Positions 1 through 11,859 are shown, counted from the first letter of the stretch. The stretch is 64,000 nt of DNA from Microplitis mediator (GCF_029852145.1 NC_079975.1:8556001-8620000), one strand, 5' to 3'. Notes: generated by a model from the sequence alone, not told the origin. Numbers and translations are program-made.

Positions 1-253
1 AATGACATATTATAGATTAAAACTAATAATTCATCATTAGCAATGCATTGCTATTAAAACTTGCTGAGTATTTCTATTTATAATTAATTTCTTAATTTAT
101 TTTCATAAGCAGCTTTACCTTTGCGTGATTAAATTGACAGGTAATACCCAACCTGAGGCTATCTGAGTTAATTAATAAGCTGCTGAATATAGTTTCGAGA
201 TATCGTGAACAGTAGTATCATGCGTAGATAGAGATGAAACATTACAATTAAAC
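1..253. other. No recognisable feature
   Basis: AT-rich sequence. Short open frames here carry no recognisable domain. Confidence 0.5.
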
Positions 254-680
254 TGAAACTTTGGTTGGATGTCTATTACATCAGATCCTGTTGACGCAGA
301 TGTATTAATGATCCAGATCCCGAATATCCAGATTCCCATTAAAAAGATTTCCAATATGATACAGAAAATCAATCACCCAGATACCGATAACACAGATTGA
401 CCGTAGATCTCAAATCAACATTGAATTCAAAAATTTCTATAGAATTTCTATAAAATTTTCATAGAAATTCTGTATAAAGTCTATGGAAAATCCGGACTTG
501 TCACCGTCTAATAAAATTCATAGAAAATCTATAGAAAATCTTCAATTCAACATTTTCTTTTTGATTTAAGATTTACGGTCGGTAAGTAAGAAATTAAATT
601 TGTATCACCAGGAATCTAGATCTTTGGAATCTGAATCATCAGGATCTGTGTAATAGACATCCGCCCAAAACTTCGAGTTT
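254..680. mobile_element. Palindromic element with a second palindromic element inside it
   Basis: The outer arms pair around GGATGTCTATTACA on the left with TGTAATAGACATCC near 650. They are continuous with TCAGATCCTG and CAGGATCTG, and with AAACTTTGG and CCAAAACTT. Inside, 400-580 has its own inverted ends (ACCGTAGATCT and its near-complement by 578). Its interior repeats words like ATAGAAATTTCTAT. The outer boundaries are approximate. Confidence 0.6.
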
Positions 681-2074
681 CATGGCAGAACGAAATGATC
701 TACTACTTTCCTTCGTGGTTCGAATCCTATTTTTCACTATATCTGTACCTAAGGGTTTAAATTTTCGTCTATGTTTGCGCGAAAAATGGCGCATGCGTTA
801 GTTTTTTCATTTGTTTTCTTATAAAAGAGAAGTATGACTTTCTTCCCACTAAACAGGACAGAAATTTCAAGGTTCGGTAAAGGTATGATGAAAAATCATT
901 TGTCATTCTACCCAACCAAGCTGACAGTTAAATTTATACTTGCGATATTGGTCTTAAACTGTCTCGTTTCAACCGGTTGCAGAGATTGAAACTTGAGTGT
1001 CAATGCAGGTTATTATGAAAAATATAGTGCCTGTCACGGGATAGAATACGATCCCAGACTTTTTGTGATCTCAGCCTTCGTCTTCAGCTTGGACAGTCAT
1101 CCTCACCCTCATCCTTTCTACTAGTAGAATCTTTAAGCTCGACGACTTCAATAATATCCTTTCCACGATATCTATATAAGCTGGTACATAAACGGAATGT
1201 TTTGGGATCGACCTATAAGTATAGTCGATTGTTGCATTTTTTCAACAATTTTTGTTCGGATATTTTTCATATCAGCTATTTTCCACGGCCACGGCAGTTT
1301 TACCTATTTTCAGATATAATACTTTCAATATAATAACATGTCACTTTTATGACAACAATAGATCGATCACACCTATAATAGCATTGTATAATTTTGTTGT
1401 GACAACAAATTATTTTCATCACTCTTATGAACAAAAAAAAAGAAAACAAAAAAGAAAAAAAGGAAAAACTCAATTTTCGTCATGAAGAAAAAAAAACAAT
1501 TATCACTCAATTGAGAAATTAGGTCATTAAACTAAAAAAATTTTTTAGTTTAAAAATTATCTTCAGATCTTCATACGATTAGCTTGGTGTGAATTGAGAA
1601 TCTGATGTTCTTCAAAGTTTTATATATTAAATCATGGCAATACTTCAAGGTGTGTAAGTATGTCGTGTGTTCATGCAATTGTGCATGTTCCGAAACGATC
1701 GTAATTTAACGTAATGGAGATAGTGAACTTTTTTTATTTATATCTTTAAAAATTTAATACTATGCTCAGTGGAACTTTTATACCTTCGGTGTTAAAAATT
1801 TTTACTGTTGAGAAAAATACATATTTGCTGTCACGACATTTATAGCAAGTTTATTGTTACTGACATCATTTTTGTAGAGTAAATAGTAATTATTGAAAAA
1901 AAGAATTATATTTGTGGAATCATTTTCAAGCATGTGTAGTTTATTCTTTGATTGGTTGAACCCGTAAGGGTAATATGCATAATCTGGTAGTTATTTTTGG
2001 TCCAGATTAAAATCCTTTTCCTACGATGCATGTAAAAAAATATTTTTTTAATGTATCGGTTCTTTTACATTTTC
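681..2074. other. Unassigned AT-rich sequence
   Basis: No gene could be supported. It contains an A-rich stretch at about 1430-1495 and a small palindrome at about 1530-1552 (ACTAAAAAAATTTTTTAGT). A GGTTCGAATCC motif near 718 resembles a tRNA B box, but no tRNA fold could be built around it. Confidence 0.5.
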
Positions 2075-2634
2075 AACTTCCCGTTATGAAAATTGAAAAT
2101 TTTCATCAATATCAGCGTTCTGAGCTTCTAGGAAGCTATTCTGACTACTTTCAGATAGACGCCCATCTATCTATCTGTCCGCTCGTATGTGTGTGTGTGT
2201 AAACTAATTTTTGTCATACGATATCTTTGGAATGAATCCACCGATCAGAACATTCTTTGCAGCAATCGAATGGGCTAATCGAGAATTAAAGATAATTAGA
2301 TTTTGAAGTCAGTTGGTAGTGTAGTTTCCAAGTTCTTTGAAAAACAAAAATGGAAAACTTTTTATTTTTAGGTTTTAATATAACTCGTGAACCGCTCGAC
2401 TGATATGTTTCGAAATTTAATAAAAGCTATGTCTCAAAAAGTACTTTCGATTTTTGAAAGCACTTGAAAATTGGTTGATTTGGTCCAAAGATATCTTCGG
2501 ACCAAAATTACTTTTGTCCAGCGAAACGTATTTATTATTTTTTTGGTCCAAGCGTTTTTTTTAAGCTTGTAGACCTCAAAATTTTACTAGTAATAACATT
2601 TTCGAGCTTTCTTAGCTCAAAAACAGTGGAAAGT
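2075..2634 (+). mobile_element. Repeat family R1 (AACTTCCCG ends, internal microsatellite), copy 1
   Basis: It starts AACTTCCCGTTATGAAAATT and ends with GAGCT-rich sequence followed by AACAGTGGAAAGTT, so the ends are loosely inverted. It shares with copies at 50592 and 54288 the phrases TAGGAAGCTATTCTGACTA, a microsatellite at the same relative place (here GT), and 'clause' sequences about the word GAACCGATC. Function is unknown. It is non-coding and looks like a non-autonomous repeat. Confidence 0.75.
2192..2201. repeat. Short (GT)n microsatellite inside R1 copy 1
   Basis: A short GTGTGTGTGT run. In the other R1 copies this position holds an ACGT/ATGT tract or an AC/GC tract. Confidence 0.7.
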
Positions 2635-3789
2635 TTAAAAAATTGACTCCCATGATCATCCGTTTTTCAGATTTCTTTGTTAGACATTTTTGTACGACAG
2701 CTTGTATTAAAAAATTTGTATAGAACACTAATTATACGTATTGTGACAAATGCTAACAGGAAATGCAAGAAAATGGTTTTCCAAAAGAAGTAGGGTTCGA
2801 CGGTTTGCTATTGCAAACGTTAATATCGCACATCACACGGTGTTTAAAAAAAATATCATTCTTAAATACAGGAATTTTTTCCATTTAAAATTATTTTTGA
2901 AATTACTTTGGACGAGGATATTATGCACATTAGCGCATTAATAAAATCTTATCAAAGTCAGGGACATTAATCGATCATGAGTAATCTTTTACCCTCGTTA
3001 TTGTGGTGCTATTCATTGCGACAGCAATATGCTTGTCATACTTCTCATAGCTTTCTAACGATGGTCGTCTTGTAGTTCTGACGATCCATCTTCTAAATTA
3101 TCGATCAAATCCTTTTTGTGAGTCTTACTCTAAGCGCATGTTTCACTTCCGTCTATTCTACTATTCTCTGTTCCGACATACCGATGTCTTGCCATATTAT
3201 ATTATATTATCGTCAAATACTATGTATCCAATATTTTGGTCGTCTTTGTTGTCGGGGTAGGCATTTTACGTCTGACGAGCAAGTCGTCACGATTCGCGTG
3301 ATAGCATTCCTTACTCGCGGCAAATAAATTACTTTAGCTTATCAGAGTATATAGGAGGGAATAATAGAAGTGCGCGCGACACAGATTGGTTGGCGTGGGA
3401 CACGCGAATTCGATTTTTTGTATTTTTGTTTTTTTGTTTTTTCTTAGCTTTTGTTGATAATTTCAATTGTTGATTTTTGATTGTCTATGCTACTGTGAAA
3501 GTAGACAGTCAATGATTTATTTTTTTTTTATTTGTCACTTTACATGCTGCAGCGAAAAAGAAATTATAACAGTTAAAATTTTCAAAATTTTTTAGTTTAC
3601 AGTTTTTATAATTTTAAGTTTCAATTACTCATAACAATATATTGCTAATTTACTTGACAAAAAATTTCACGTAATCATCCAACTATGAGAAATAATTAAT
3701 TTTACACATCTGTCACTTCATTGTAAATAAATGTAACTATAGTTAGTTGAGAAAATAGTAGTTTTCGAATAAAAATTAAATTAAGATAA
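2635..3789. other. Unassigned sequence; partly less AT-rich at 3000-3420
   Basis: No gene is supported. The 3000-3420 part is more complex than its surroundings and may be unique host DNA. A hairpin-like stretch lies near 3478-3518 (GTCTATGCTAC with GTAGACAGTC). Confidence 0.4.
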
Positions 3790-4290
3790 TTATGCATTGA
3801 GAGTCCATGGGACTTGCGCTCCGGTTTAATTGGTTATAAAATTACGTGCGTAAAATCGTTCAGGGGACGTACATTCATTATGATTCAGGGGATCAGTAAT
3901 ATCGTCCAGGGGACGTAATTTAAATTATCCAGGGGGTAAATAAAAGTTCAGGGGACTCATGTGGGGTTGTGTGAGATATTCATAATTGATAATTAATAGT
4001 GTGGGAGAGTGTATGTGATTTTTAAAATATTGTATTATTAATTAAATAAAGAAAAGAATATGTGTGAAGGATATGATCATTATTTCCTAATACCTTACTC
4101 GCTGATGTAGTTCATGGTAACTTTTTGTTCGGCGATCCAGCTCTCGGGACTAGTCATTTCTGGTATTGGGAGGCCGAATTAGATATTTCCAGTGGTGCCC
4201 TAAAGTTTAGGCCGCTAGAGTGACAGGTTCATCTCCTGAAGGAGAGGTTTCCCATCATATTATCAGATATAAAGTTGATATAACTATTTC
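3790..4290. repeat. Region with repeated CAGGGGAC motifs; possible LTR-like remnant
   Basis: The word TTCAGGGGAC or CCAGGGGAC recurs five times between about 3856 and 3958, at spacings of roughly 20-35 bp. An AATAAA signal lies near 4045. TGGTGCCC at about 4193 resembles the start of a retroelement primer-binding site. No gag or pol sequence follows, so a retroelement assignment is weak. Confidence 0.35.
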
Positions 4291-5353
4291 TCTTTTTCTT
4301 CATATAATTCTTTATGTTCCTTTTTTTCAATTTTAATGATAAGTATAAACATATAAAGTCAATTTTTCAAATGCAGCTTTTATTGTCAGAGCAGATGACC
4401 TGCGGTCCTAACTATCGACAGGTTGTTGATCCTATTATTGACAGGTCTAGCGTGCATACGCATTAATTTTTTGCGTACAAATCAATCCAATATGGTTCGA
4501 GATTAAATTCATATTAACAATTAATAATAAAAATGAAAAAATTGCAATGTGCAAATAATAAAAAGTATACTGTAGATTCCACTACATTTTTGTATTATTT
4601 ACAGATTTTATTTTAACATTTTTATGTATTATTTTAAAAATAAATCGATGATCACAGTGACTTGAATTAGATTTATATTTTCAAACAGAGATTCATACTT
4701 GGCACATCTTTGTATGGATCAAATTTATTTTTGGTTGGTCTAAAATACTTTAAAAATAATATATTTAAGTAAACTGTTGTTCAATAAATAAACTTTGTAT
4801 TTGAGTTACGTGTATGATGTTGAATAATGTACACCAAGTCACATAGCCGAGAAATGGTTTCATTCCGAGTGTGCTGACGGGTTCCTATGTCAGTACGTGG
4901 TGATTCAGATAAACATCACCTCATAGACTTCTTATAGACTACTTCTAGTACAGATGTCAAAACAAAATGATTTCCCACATTCATTTCAATAAAAATAAGA
5001 TTTTAAGAAATTCATTTTAAATTAAGCGGCAGATAAATTATACAACAGAGAATGAATAATACAGTTATTATTTACATTTTTTTCACGATACTGTTCACAC
5101 AAATTGATCGATTTACATTTAATTTTTATGACTATCGAAGAGATTTGTTGTTATAAACACTGAATGTGTTTTGAATATTAATCGGATTAGCAGATTATGA
5201 ATTATGCAGAGAAAATGAAAAATTCTGCATTATTCAAATGTTTCGACAGCAATATCCATCTAATTCATAAACTTGTAGTCGAAAATGTTTTTCGATTATT
5301 AGGGCTGCAGCCCTAATTTAATCATGATTAAATTTTGTAATCGATTGTTAAAG
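4291..5353. other. Unassigned AT-rich sequence
   Basis: No coding sequence or clear repeat boundary was recognised. Confidence 0.5.
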
Positions 5354-5822
5354 TACACGGAAAAAAATAGGTATTTTTCACATTTTCGCATAGGTAATTT
5401 TCCAATGGTGACAGGCATTTTCACTATGTCAGCAAAAGAAGTTTTCCTATGTTACATAGAAAATGTACCTATGTTCACATTGGAATCGTGCCAATGTTAA
5501 CACAGTGATTTTTCCTATACTATTATAGTGAAAATAACTATTCAGCAAGGGAAAAATTCATATGTTTTATAGGAATTTGTCCTATTTTAGCATAGGAATT
5601 ATTTCCGTGCTGACATATTAAAAATCCCAAATGTCAACGTAGAAAAAATCCCTATAATAACATGGGAATTATTCCCGTGTGAGCATAATAATCATTCCTA
5701 TGTTATTATGGAGATTTTTCATATTTCAAAATAGGAATCATTCCGAAGTGGGCATAGCAAAAATCCCAATGTCAACATTGGAAAAATCCCTACACGGAAA
5801 AAAATTTATCATTGCTACGACA

Positions 5823-6130
5823 GGAGGCAGCCATATTGCAGCAACAGGATTAATACTGTTGTTGCGACTTAATAGTAAAATATAGTTACACAGTAAAAAA
5901 TTTTGAGTCATTGCGTCAAAAAACTTAGTGTTAAAAATTTTTGTGATAAATATATAACACTTTTTCGTGTTAATTCAACAGAATAAATGTTAAATGTACA
6001 CATAAAAGTGTTAAATATTTAACACCAAGTTTTTTGACGCAATGACACAAAATTTTTTACTGTGTAACTATATTTTACTATTAAGTCGCAACAACAGTAT
6101 TAATCCTGTTGCTGCAACATGGCTGCTTCC
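5823..6130. repeat. Near-perfect 113-bp inverted repeat (hairpin) at the core of the nest
   Basis: The left arm (5823-5935) and right arm (6018-6130) are reverse complements with only about four visible mismatches, around an 82-bp loop. The arms cross the border between W2 sequence and the inner CACAGTAAAAAATTTTG element. So the inverted duplication includes both layers. Confidence 0.88.
5886..6067. mobile_element. Innermost palindromic element (CACAGTAAAAAATTTTG ends)
   Basis: TACACAGTAAAAAATTTTG on the left is mirrored by CAAAATTTTTTACTGTGTA on the right. The interior repeats the words GTGTTAAA and TTTAACAC. The exact boundaries cannot be fixed because the flanking sequence is also mirrored. 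Confidence 0.7.
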
Positions 6131-6388
6131 TGTTGCAGCTGCAAGAAAGTCCTGTTGCTACAACAGGATTTTTTCCTGTTGCTGCAACATGAATGCCTCC
6201 TGTTGCAGCAACAGTAAAGTTTTTTCCGTGTATATAATAAGGAAAAATACTCATAAATTATAGGCACACGTCTTACCCACTTTTACATATGGATTATTCC
6301 TATGCTCACCTAGGGATTCTTACTATGTTCATATAATAAGGTATTTCTCCCATGTGAACATAGGGAAAATACCCTTTTTTCCCCCGTG

Positions 6389-8509
6389 TAGTTTCGAAGT
6401 TATTAAAAATTAGAATTTTATCTGTATACTCAATTAAAAGTTCTTATTCCAACAAACTCATTCGTTACTGTAAGTAAATCAGTTTTGTTGCAAAAATATA
6501 AAGTTTCGATATTCCTTTTGTTGTTGTGACAACGAAATTGTTTTTTTTTCAGTGTGTGCAAGCACGCGGATTAAGACGCTCTATTTTCCTCCTTTGGTGC
6601 ACAATGTACTATTTTCTTATTTTACGAATAGTATCTCTTTGTTCCTCTTACAGCTACGATATATAAAGTCTCTTACTTTGTCCTGGCTTCCCCCGAAGAA
6701 AATTTTTTATGAAAAAATATCGAGTTAAGCACAACTAGAATATATCAACAATCGGAAAGTATTCGTTGATAAATTATTTTTATGATTTGTATTTTATTAT
6801 ACATAACCTTTTTTTGCTTTTAATTTTTTCTTATGTTATATATTTGCCATGTTTATAAAAAAAAAAAAAAAAAAAACTGGTGGTTTAGACAAATGAGCTC
6901 AGAAACGTTGTCAGGCTGTCAGCAAAAATGAGAACAGGAGAAAAAAAAATCTCCGTTGCCGAATAACTGACTGATAGCATTTTATAGGTACTGCGATTTA
7001 TTGTCATTTCGCAATGGAGATTGATTTATGTTTTGCTTCGAATCGCATATTTTTGTCACTTTATTTCCTATTTTACATCCTTCATTTTATTTTTTGTTAC
7101 TTTTCATCAGTTCTATGATTAAAAACTTCTGGATGAGATCCAAAACAAATTTTCTATAAGTTTTTATAAATTTAAAAATTTATTTAAATATTTAACGTTC
7201 CATAAACGAGTCTCAAAATATAATTCTGACACTAATAAAATATAATGATCTGAATCTTTATCAAATTTTATGTTTAACTTTTTAAGGGGTTGCATTTAAA
7301 TCTTGTAATCCAATAATGAGAACTCAGGATGTCCCATTTATTTAAAATGACAGTTCCTCAATTTAATATTTTGGTTTCATATAAATATTTTATGCTACAT
7401 TTAAATGTTTTATTTCATTTAAATTTACATCTTCATAAACTGGTTAAGAGTCATGAAATTAAATGAACTTGTTGTTTTTATCATATAAATATACCGCGGA
7501 AAACTTGACGTAAAAAAGTGTTTTCTTTTTACTTTATATTTTAAAACGACGATCGATACTTTTTTTCCAGTATTTTTTTTTTTTATTGGCAGCAATGAAA
7601 AATATCACGAAAAATCTTTTTATTACGTTTACCCTTTTTTTTTTCTTGTTTAATATTTATATATTCATTTGGAAATAACTCCGTACTATTGGATCAACGT
7701 CATCATATCCATTAAATATTACTACTAACAATGAATATTTCTTTATGTTCCAGGTAAGGTCTATTTTCTATTTTCTCCTGTACGTATCCATCTGTGTTGT
7801 AGGTAAGAGATATATCTATTAATACGTAAAGTAAATATTACTCGTACGAAAGAATAAAAAATAAATACGACATATTCTCGTGGAAAAGACATTCATTTTC
7901 GATGTTTCCGCTATACTATTGAGGATGGAAAGAAGATAGAATCAGCCGATATACATTTACAAGTAGCCAGAGACACCTATATTCATGCATAAAATATTGG
8001 CAATATCGTATCGATTGACCGTCTGACTGCAGCGTTTTCGTTTCTCTTTGCCTATTTGCTCTATGCATATTTTACCGGACTTCCATGTAGTTATGTAGGA
8101 TTATGCCACGTTCAACTGACTGTCATGGAATTACGTCTTTGATATCTTATTCTAATATTAATCGATTTGTTGTCTTTGGACAGCAAACAAATTTCTTATT
8201 CATATCCTTTAATATTCAGAGATAAATTTAGATATCGATTAAATTATATTTTATTATTATCGATTAAAATTAACCATTCAAGTTAACTTAGTGAAAAATT
8301 ATTATTTAATTGCTAAGTATTGACAAGTATTATTACTAAATATGAATATTGATTTTGAGTAATTAAAAACGATAGCTGGAAAATTGCACAGCAATATTTT
8401 TAGATGGACTAAATGTATTAAGTTGGTAAGTAAAAAATGTAACGGTGATTATTGATTCTTAATTATTTTGTATTTTTTATTGTTCTATATTAAAATTTTT
8501 TGCACACCT
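6389..8509. other. Unassigned AT-rich sequence
   Basis: No gene is supported. It contains homopolymer tracts (A run at 6859-6877, T runs at 7560-7640). The 7900-8160 part is somewhat more complex. Confidence 0.45.
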
Positions 8510-8815
8510 CAATCGTCTGGCCCAAGGATGGGTATCTATAGGTTACCCATCTTTGGGCCAATTTTGGCATGCCGTTGATAAGCCAAAGCTGGTTCTGCCA
8601 GTGTTGGCCCAAGGATGGGTAACCATAAGTATGGCTGAACTTGGGTCAGCCAGTTCTGGCCCAAAGTTGGCTAATCATAGGAATGACCAAGGTTGAGTAC
8701 CCAGTTATGGCCCGAGCATAGGCCAATATAGGTAAGCCCAAGCTGAGTTTCCTAATGTTAGGCCAGACATGGCCCCTCTGTCCAACTTTGGGAACTCCTG
8801 CATGGAAGTACACCA
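8510..8815. repeat. Degenerate array of TTGGCCCAA / GGATGGGTA words (W9)
   Basis: Words such as TGGCCCAAGGATGGGTAACC, TTGGGCCA and GGCTAATCATAGG recur in both orientations with irregular spacing across about 300 bp. This sharply raises the GC content against the flanks. The open frame on the minus strand through it is a by-product of the array, not a recognisable protein. Confidence 0.7.
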
Positions 8816-8929
8816 AAGTTGTTAAAAGTATATACCATTTTAAAGAAAATTTATTAAGGAACATTTTTCAATACAACATTTAGTTGATTCATAATGAGAT
8901 TAATTTAACAAATTGATATAGTCCGAAGT

Positions 8930-9410
8930 CTCTAATGCTTCAATTGTGGTCTTTGGACTCGTAAAAACACGATAACTTTAAAAAAACACGACTTATCGAC
9001 TTCATTTTTAGTAGATTTCATAGAAATCTATCTTTTGCATTTGTCCTCATGGTGGAATTTTTAAAGAATTTTGCCATAATCTATCATAATTCATCGAGTA
9101 CGTTCCAAAAATACCATTGGTTCAAAAGTTTATATATATATGTAATATAACGCGCCTTGTTGCGACGATAGCGGTCACAATTTTTAACGGATTTTAATGA
9201 AACTTAGCACACTTATTCTATGAACGATTATCACGGTTAAGTTCAAAGATGAGCAAAATCGGTCAACTAATTTAGAAATGGTGGACATTTTAAATTCCAA
9301 AAATAACGAAAAATCCTAATTTTTTGACTTTTTTCATAAATAACTTTTTAACGGGTATATATATCCTTATTATGTAAAAAGAACTTGATAGTCGATAGAA
9401 AAAGCTACAT
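8930..9410. repeat. Repeat family R2, copy 1
   Basis: It shares ordered phrases with 29965-31120: AGATTTC..AGAAATC, AAGAATTTTGCCA, ATACCATT and AAAATCGGTCAACTAATTT, then CTTTTT..ATAAATAACTTTT. It is non-coding. The boundaries are approximate. Confidence 0.6.
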
Positions 9411-9425
9411 TTTCCTTTTTTTATT

Positions 9426-10127
9426 GCACACCTCAAGCGCGAAAGCGCTAGGGGTGCTTTACTGACGGTTCTTCCTCGTTGACAATTTTTCTCATACAAA
9501 AATATTTCTACACCCTTTTCATAGCACAAAAAATTATTAAATTGTGTACTCGCATGCAGATAATTTATTAAGGAATAATTTAAACCCAACGTTGAGTCGA
9601 TTTGTTAATTCATTGATTTTAAATTAATGATTTTAATCCAAGAAACTAGTGCTGTCAATTGTTACGTATGAATCTTCGTAAGCACGATAACTCTCGATAG
9701 ACACCATTAATCGGCTTAACTTTTTTTTTATTGTCTTTGTATTTTTTATCACAAGAACCCTTATGAAAATTACTATATGAATCCTTTTAGTTTAATTGTA
9801 ATTAATTAACGACGTAAAAGTGATTATTCGTGAAAAATTTAGCTGCTATTTTTTTTACTGTTGTTATTATTTTTTTCATTGTTTCTCTCTATCATCTACT
9901 GGTGGCAGCACTAGCGTATTAATATGTTTGAAAAAAAAGTGACATCGAAGACAAAAGGCGGGATATTTAAAAAAAATGTTAGTAAAAAAATATTAAACTG
10001 AAAATAAGAAATAAAAAATCAAATGGATAATTTGTAAGTTGAATAAAAGTTCATAATGAAAAGAAAATACATTAATATTATTTAATAAAAGTAATGATTA
10101 AAAATAAAATGAGTGATTGAGGTGTGC
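9426..10127 (+). mobile_element. 702-bp repeat family R3 (GCACACCTCAA ends), copy 1
   Basis: It begins GCACACCTCAAGCGCGAAAG and ends ATTGAGGTGTGC, so the ends are inverted for about 11 bp. A GC-rich hairpin (AGCGCGAAAGCGCT) follows the left end. The inverted copy at 45950-46651 has exactly the same length. The flank after the right end (ACTTTTGGATTTTCCAACAT) is also shared between copies, so the element may extend about 30 bp further. No protein is encoded. Confidence 0.8.
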
Positions 10128-10304
10128 ACTTTTGGATTTTCCAACATTTTTTTTTGTTTTACGATAATTGTTCTACTTTTAATAAGGATTTAAAGTCACA
10201 TAATTGATTCATGTGTTATGGTGCTAATGCCATTGTTTATATCTTTGAAAATTTTTGATGGGTGATTGTTAAATTACATATATATAGAAATCTACTTCCA
10301 TTTC

Positions 10305-10745
10305 GGATACGGAATGGCTTTTTCTTTTTATTATCTTTGTACTTTTGATCGCAAGAACCCTATCAAAAATCACTACCTGAATCTTTTTTGTTTAATTGCA
10401 ATCAATGAAAAACGTAAAAACTTGTTACTTACGAAATATTTAGCTGCCATTTTTATTTTTACTGTTATCTTTTTTTTCATTTTTTCTCTCCATCAACTAC
10501 TGGCAGCAGCACTAGCGTGGCATTAGGAATGAAAAAAAGAGCGACATCTAAGACAAAAAGGCGGGATATTTAAAAAAAAGTTAAACTGAAAATAAGAAAT
10601 AAAAAAATCGAGTCGATAATTTAAAAGTTGAATGAAACTTGGGAATTTTAAAAAATAAAACAATACTATAAAATAAAAGTAGTGATTAAAAATAAAATGA
10701 GCGATTGGGGTGTGCACTTCTGGATTTTCCATCATTTTTTTTTAA
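10305..10745 (+). mobile_element. R3 copy 2, truncated at its left end
   Basis: It repeats the right ~60% of R3 copy 1, from the CTTTGTACTTTTGATCGCAA region through GGCAGCAGCACTAGCGTGGC to GGGGTGTGCAC and the shared tail GGATTTTCC. It lies about 180 bp past copy 1 in the same orientation. The left end with the GC hairpin is missing. Confidence 0.75.
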
Positions 10746-11359
10746 TTGTGTGCAAATAGAAATAGAAGAAAAAACATTGTGTGAGTAAAGTCTAGAAAAA
10801 TCACTTTTGAACACTTAGCGATAATAATAAACGTCTGATAAGTGATAAAAGTCAGTAGACGGTAGAATATTTTTTGTGGTCATTAAAAAATTACTTGAAA
10901 ATGGAATGAGTTCTAAGAGGATTAAGTATATATGTATAAATTTTACATTGAGAGGTAGTTAAACAAATGTTAGTAAGAGGAAAAAAAGCTTTTGAAAACT
11001 TGGCCTTGGACGTGGCGTTATTGATTTTGCTATTACAAATTAATAACGGAGATTTGAACTCGTTATCGACTTCTGAACTGTACAAAAAAAGCTTTTTCGC
11101 AACTTACATTCGCTTCAACGCACTTGAATTATTCCTAATCTTGTGCTACAAGGAGCCAGATCGTACTTTACTTTTCGTAATCTCGAAGGGATAGAGAATC
11201 TCCGGATATTGAACTTCAATCTCGATTTACTCTCTTATTGTTGCTATAGAATAATCATGGTAAAAATAAAAAAGTTATATACAATCACTAGCAGTAAATC
11301 GAGTGCAAACATTATTATTATTTGACAATATAAATTTTTGTCATAGTTTAGTCGTATTA
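10746..11359. other. Unassigned AT-rich sequence
   Basis: Short overlapping open frames on both strands (10891-11325) have no recognisable domain and no repeat partner in the window. I do not call a gene. Confidence 0.45.
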
Positions 11360-11516
11360 CATGCACAGTAAACAATATTGTGTTAATATCAACATAATCT
11401 TTGTGTTAAAAACAATCCACAAAGTATTTGTGTCGAACTTGCGAACACAAAAGAATTTATACAAAAAATTTGAACGCGGACCGTTTTTAACACAGATACA
11501 CAATATTTTTAATGTA
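11360..11516. mobile_element. TGTGTTAA-word element (R4), copy 1
   Basis: AATATTGTGTTAATATCAAC near the left end is mirrored loosely by ACACAATATTTTTAATGTAT on the right. The interior holds TTGTGTTAAAAAC and GTTTTTAACACAGATACACA. Part of it recurs at 14866-14935, and a related longer unit at 15771-16115 and 35462-35812. Confidence 0.55.
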
Positions 11517-11518
11517 TA

Positions 11519-11859
11519 CACGGAGAAAAAAAACAGGTAATTTTCCTATGTTACATAGTAATACCCTGTTTAAAAAATCTCATAGAATCCAATAGATTCT
11601 CATAAATTCCCATACAGATTTTATAAAAATGAATGAGTTCTATGAGAAGTGCTATAGTTAAGTATAGGGTCTTATACATACAGCTATAAGAATCTATCGG
11701 ATTTTTTAAGCACGGTACTGTCTTTGTTCGCATCAGAATTTTTACTATGCTAACATAGGAAAATTTACTATGTTAACATAACAATAATTCATATGTTATG
11801 TGGGAATTATTTCTATATTGCAAAGAAAATTGTCTAGGTGAACATAGGAATAATCCCTA
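11519..11859. mobile_element. CCTATGTT-word element (W1), copy 2, right end not found
   Basis: It starts CACGGAGAAAAAAAACAGG after TA and contains TTTCCTATGTTACATAG and CTATGTTAACATA words. A 152-bp element is inserted at 11564-11715. The copy runs into a CACTGTAAA element at 11860, and no matching right end is visible beyond it. Confidence 0.65.
11564..11715. mobile_element. 152-bp MITE nested in a W1 element
   Basis: CCCTGTTTAAAAAATC on the left and GATTTTTTAAGCACGG on the right are near-complements, with TA on both sides. Interior words are ATAGAATC..GATTCTCATA and ATGAGAAG. Confidence 0.75.

Larger units (their letters stand above)
5793..6230. mobile_element. Middle MITE; GTTGCTGCAACA-word family (W2), copy 1
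   Basis: The ends CACGGAAAAAAATTTATC and the near-complement ending TTTTTTCCGTG are flanked by TA (5791-5792, 6231-6232). The interior repeats the word CCTGTTGCTGCAACAGG. It is inserted in the W1 element, and a third palindromic unit lies at its centre. Confidence 0.85.
5356..6388. mobile_element. Outer MITE of a nested set; CCTATGTT-word family (W1), copy 1
   Basis: The ends are CACGGAAAAAAATAGGTATT on the left and the near-complement ending CCCCCGTG on the right. TA lies on both sides (5354-5355, 6389-6390). The interior outside the insert repeats degenerate words such as CCTATGTTnnCATAGG and AACATAGGAATTATTCC. A 438-bp element of another family is inserted at 5793-6230. Confidence 0.8.

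Noticed and set aside
700..730. GGTTCGAATCC resembling a tRNA B box
   Set aside because: No A box at a suitable distance and no cloverleaf could be formed by eye.
5356..6388. CRISPR-like appearance of short repeated words
   Set aside because: The words are degenerate, palindromic and irregularly spaced, there are no unique spacers, and the DNA is eukaryotic with transposon ends and target duplications.
8646..8864. 72-codon minus-strand open frame
   Set aside because: It reads through the TTGGCCCAA word array.
9426..10127. Helitron interpretation of R3 because of the GC hairpin
   Set aside because: There is no TC start or CTRR end. The hairpin is at the left end, and the ends are inverted.
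10266..11325. Several overlapping short open frames on both strands
   Set aside because: They fall in repeat or AT-rich DNA, overlap each other in opposite directions and show no known domain.
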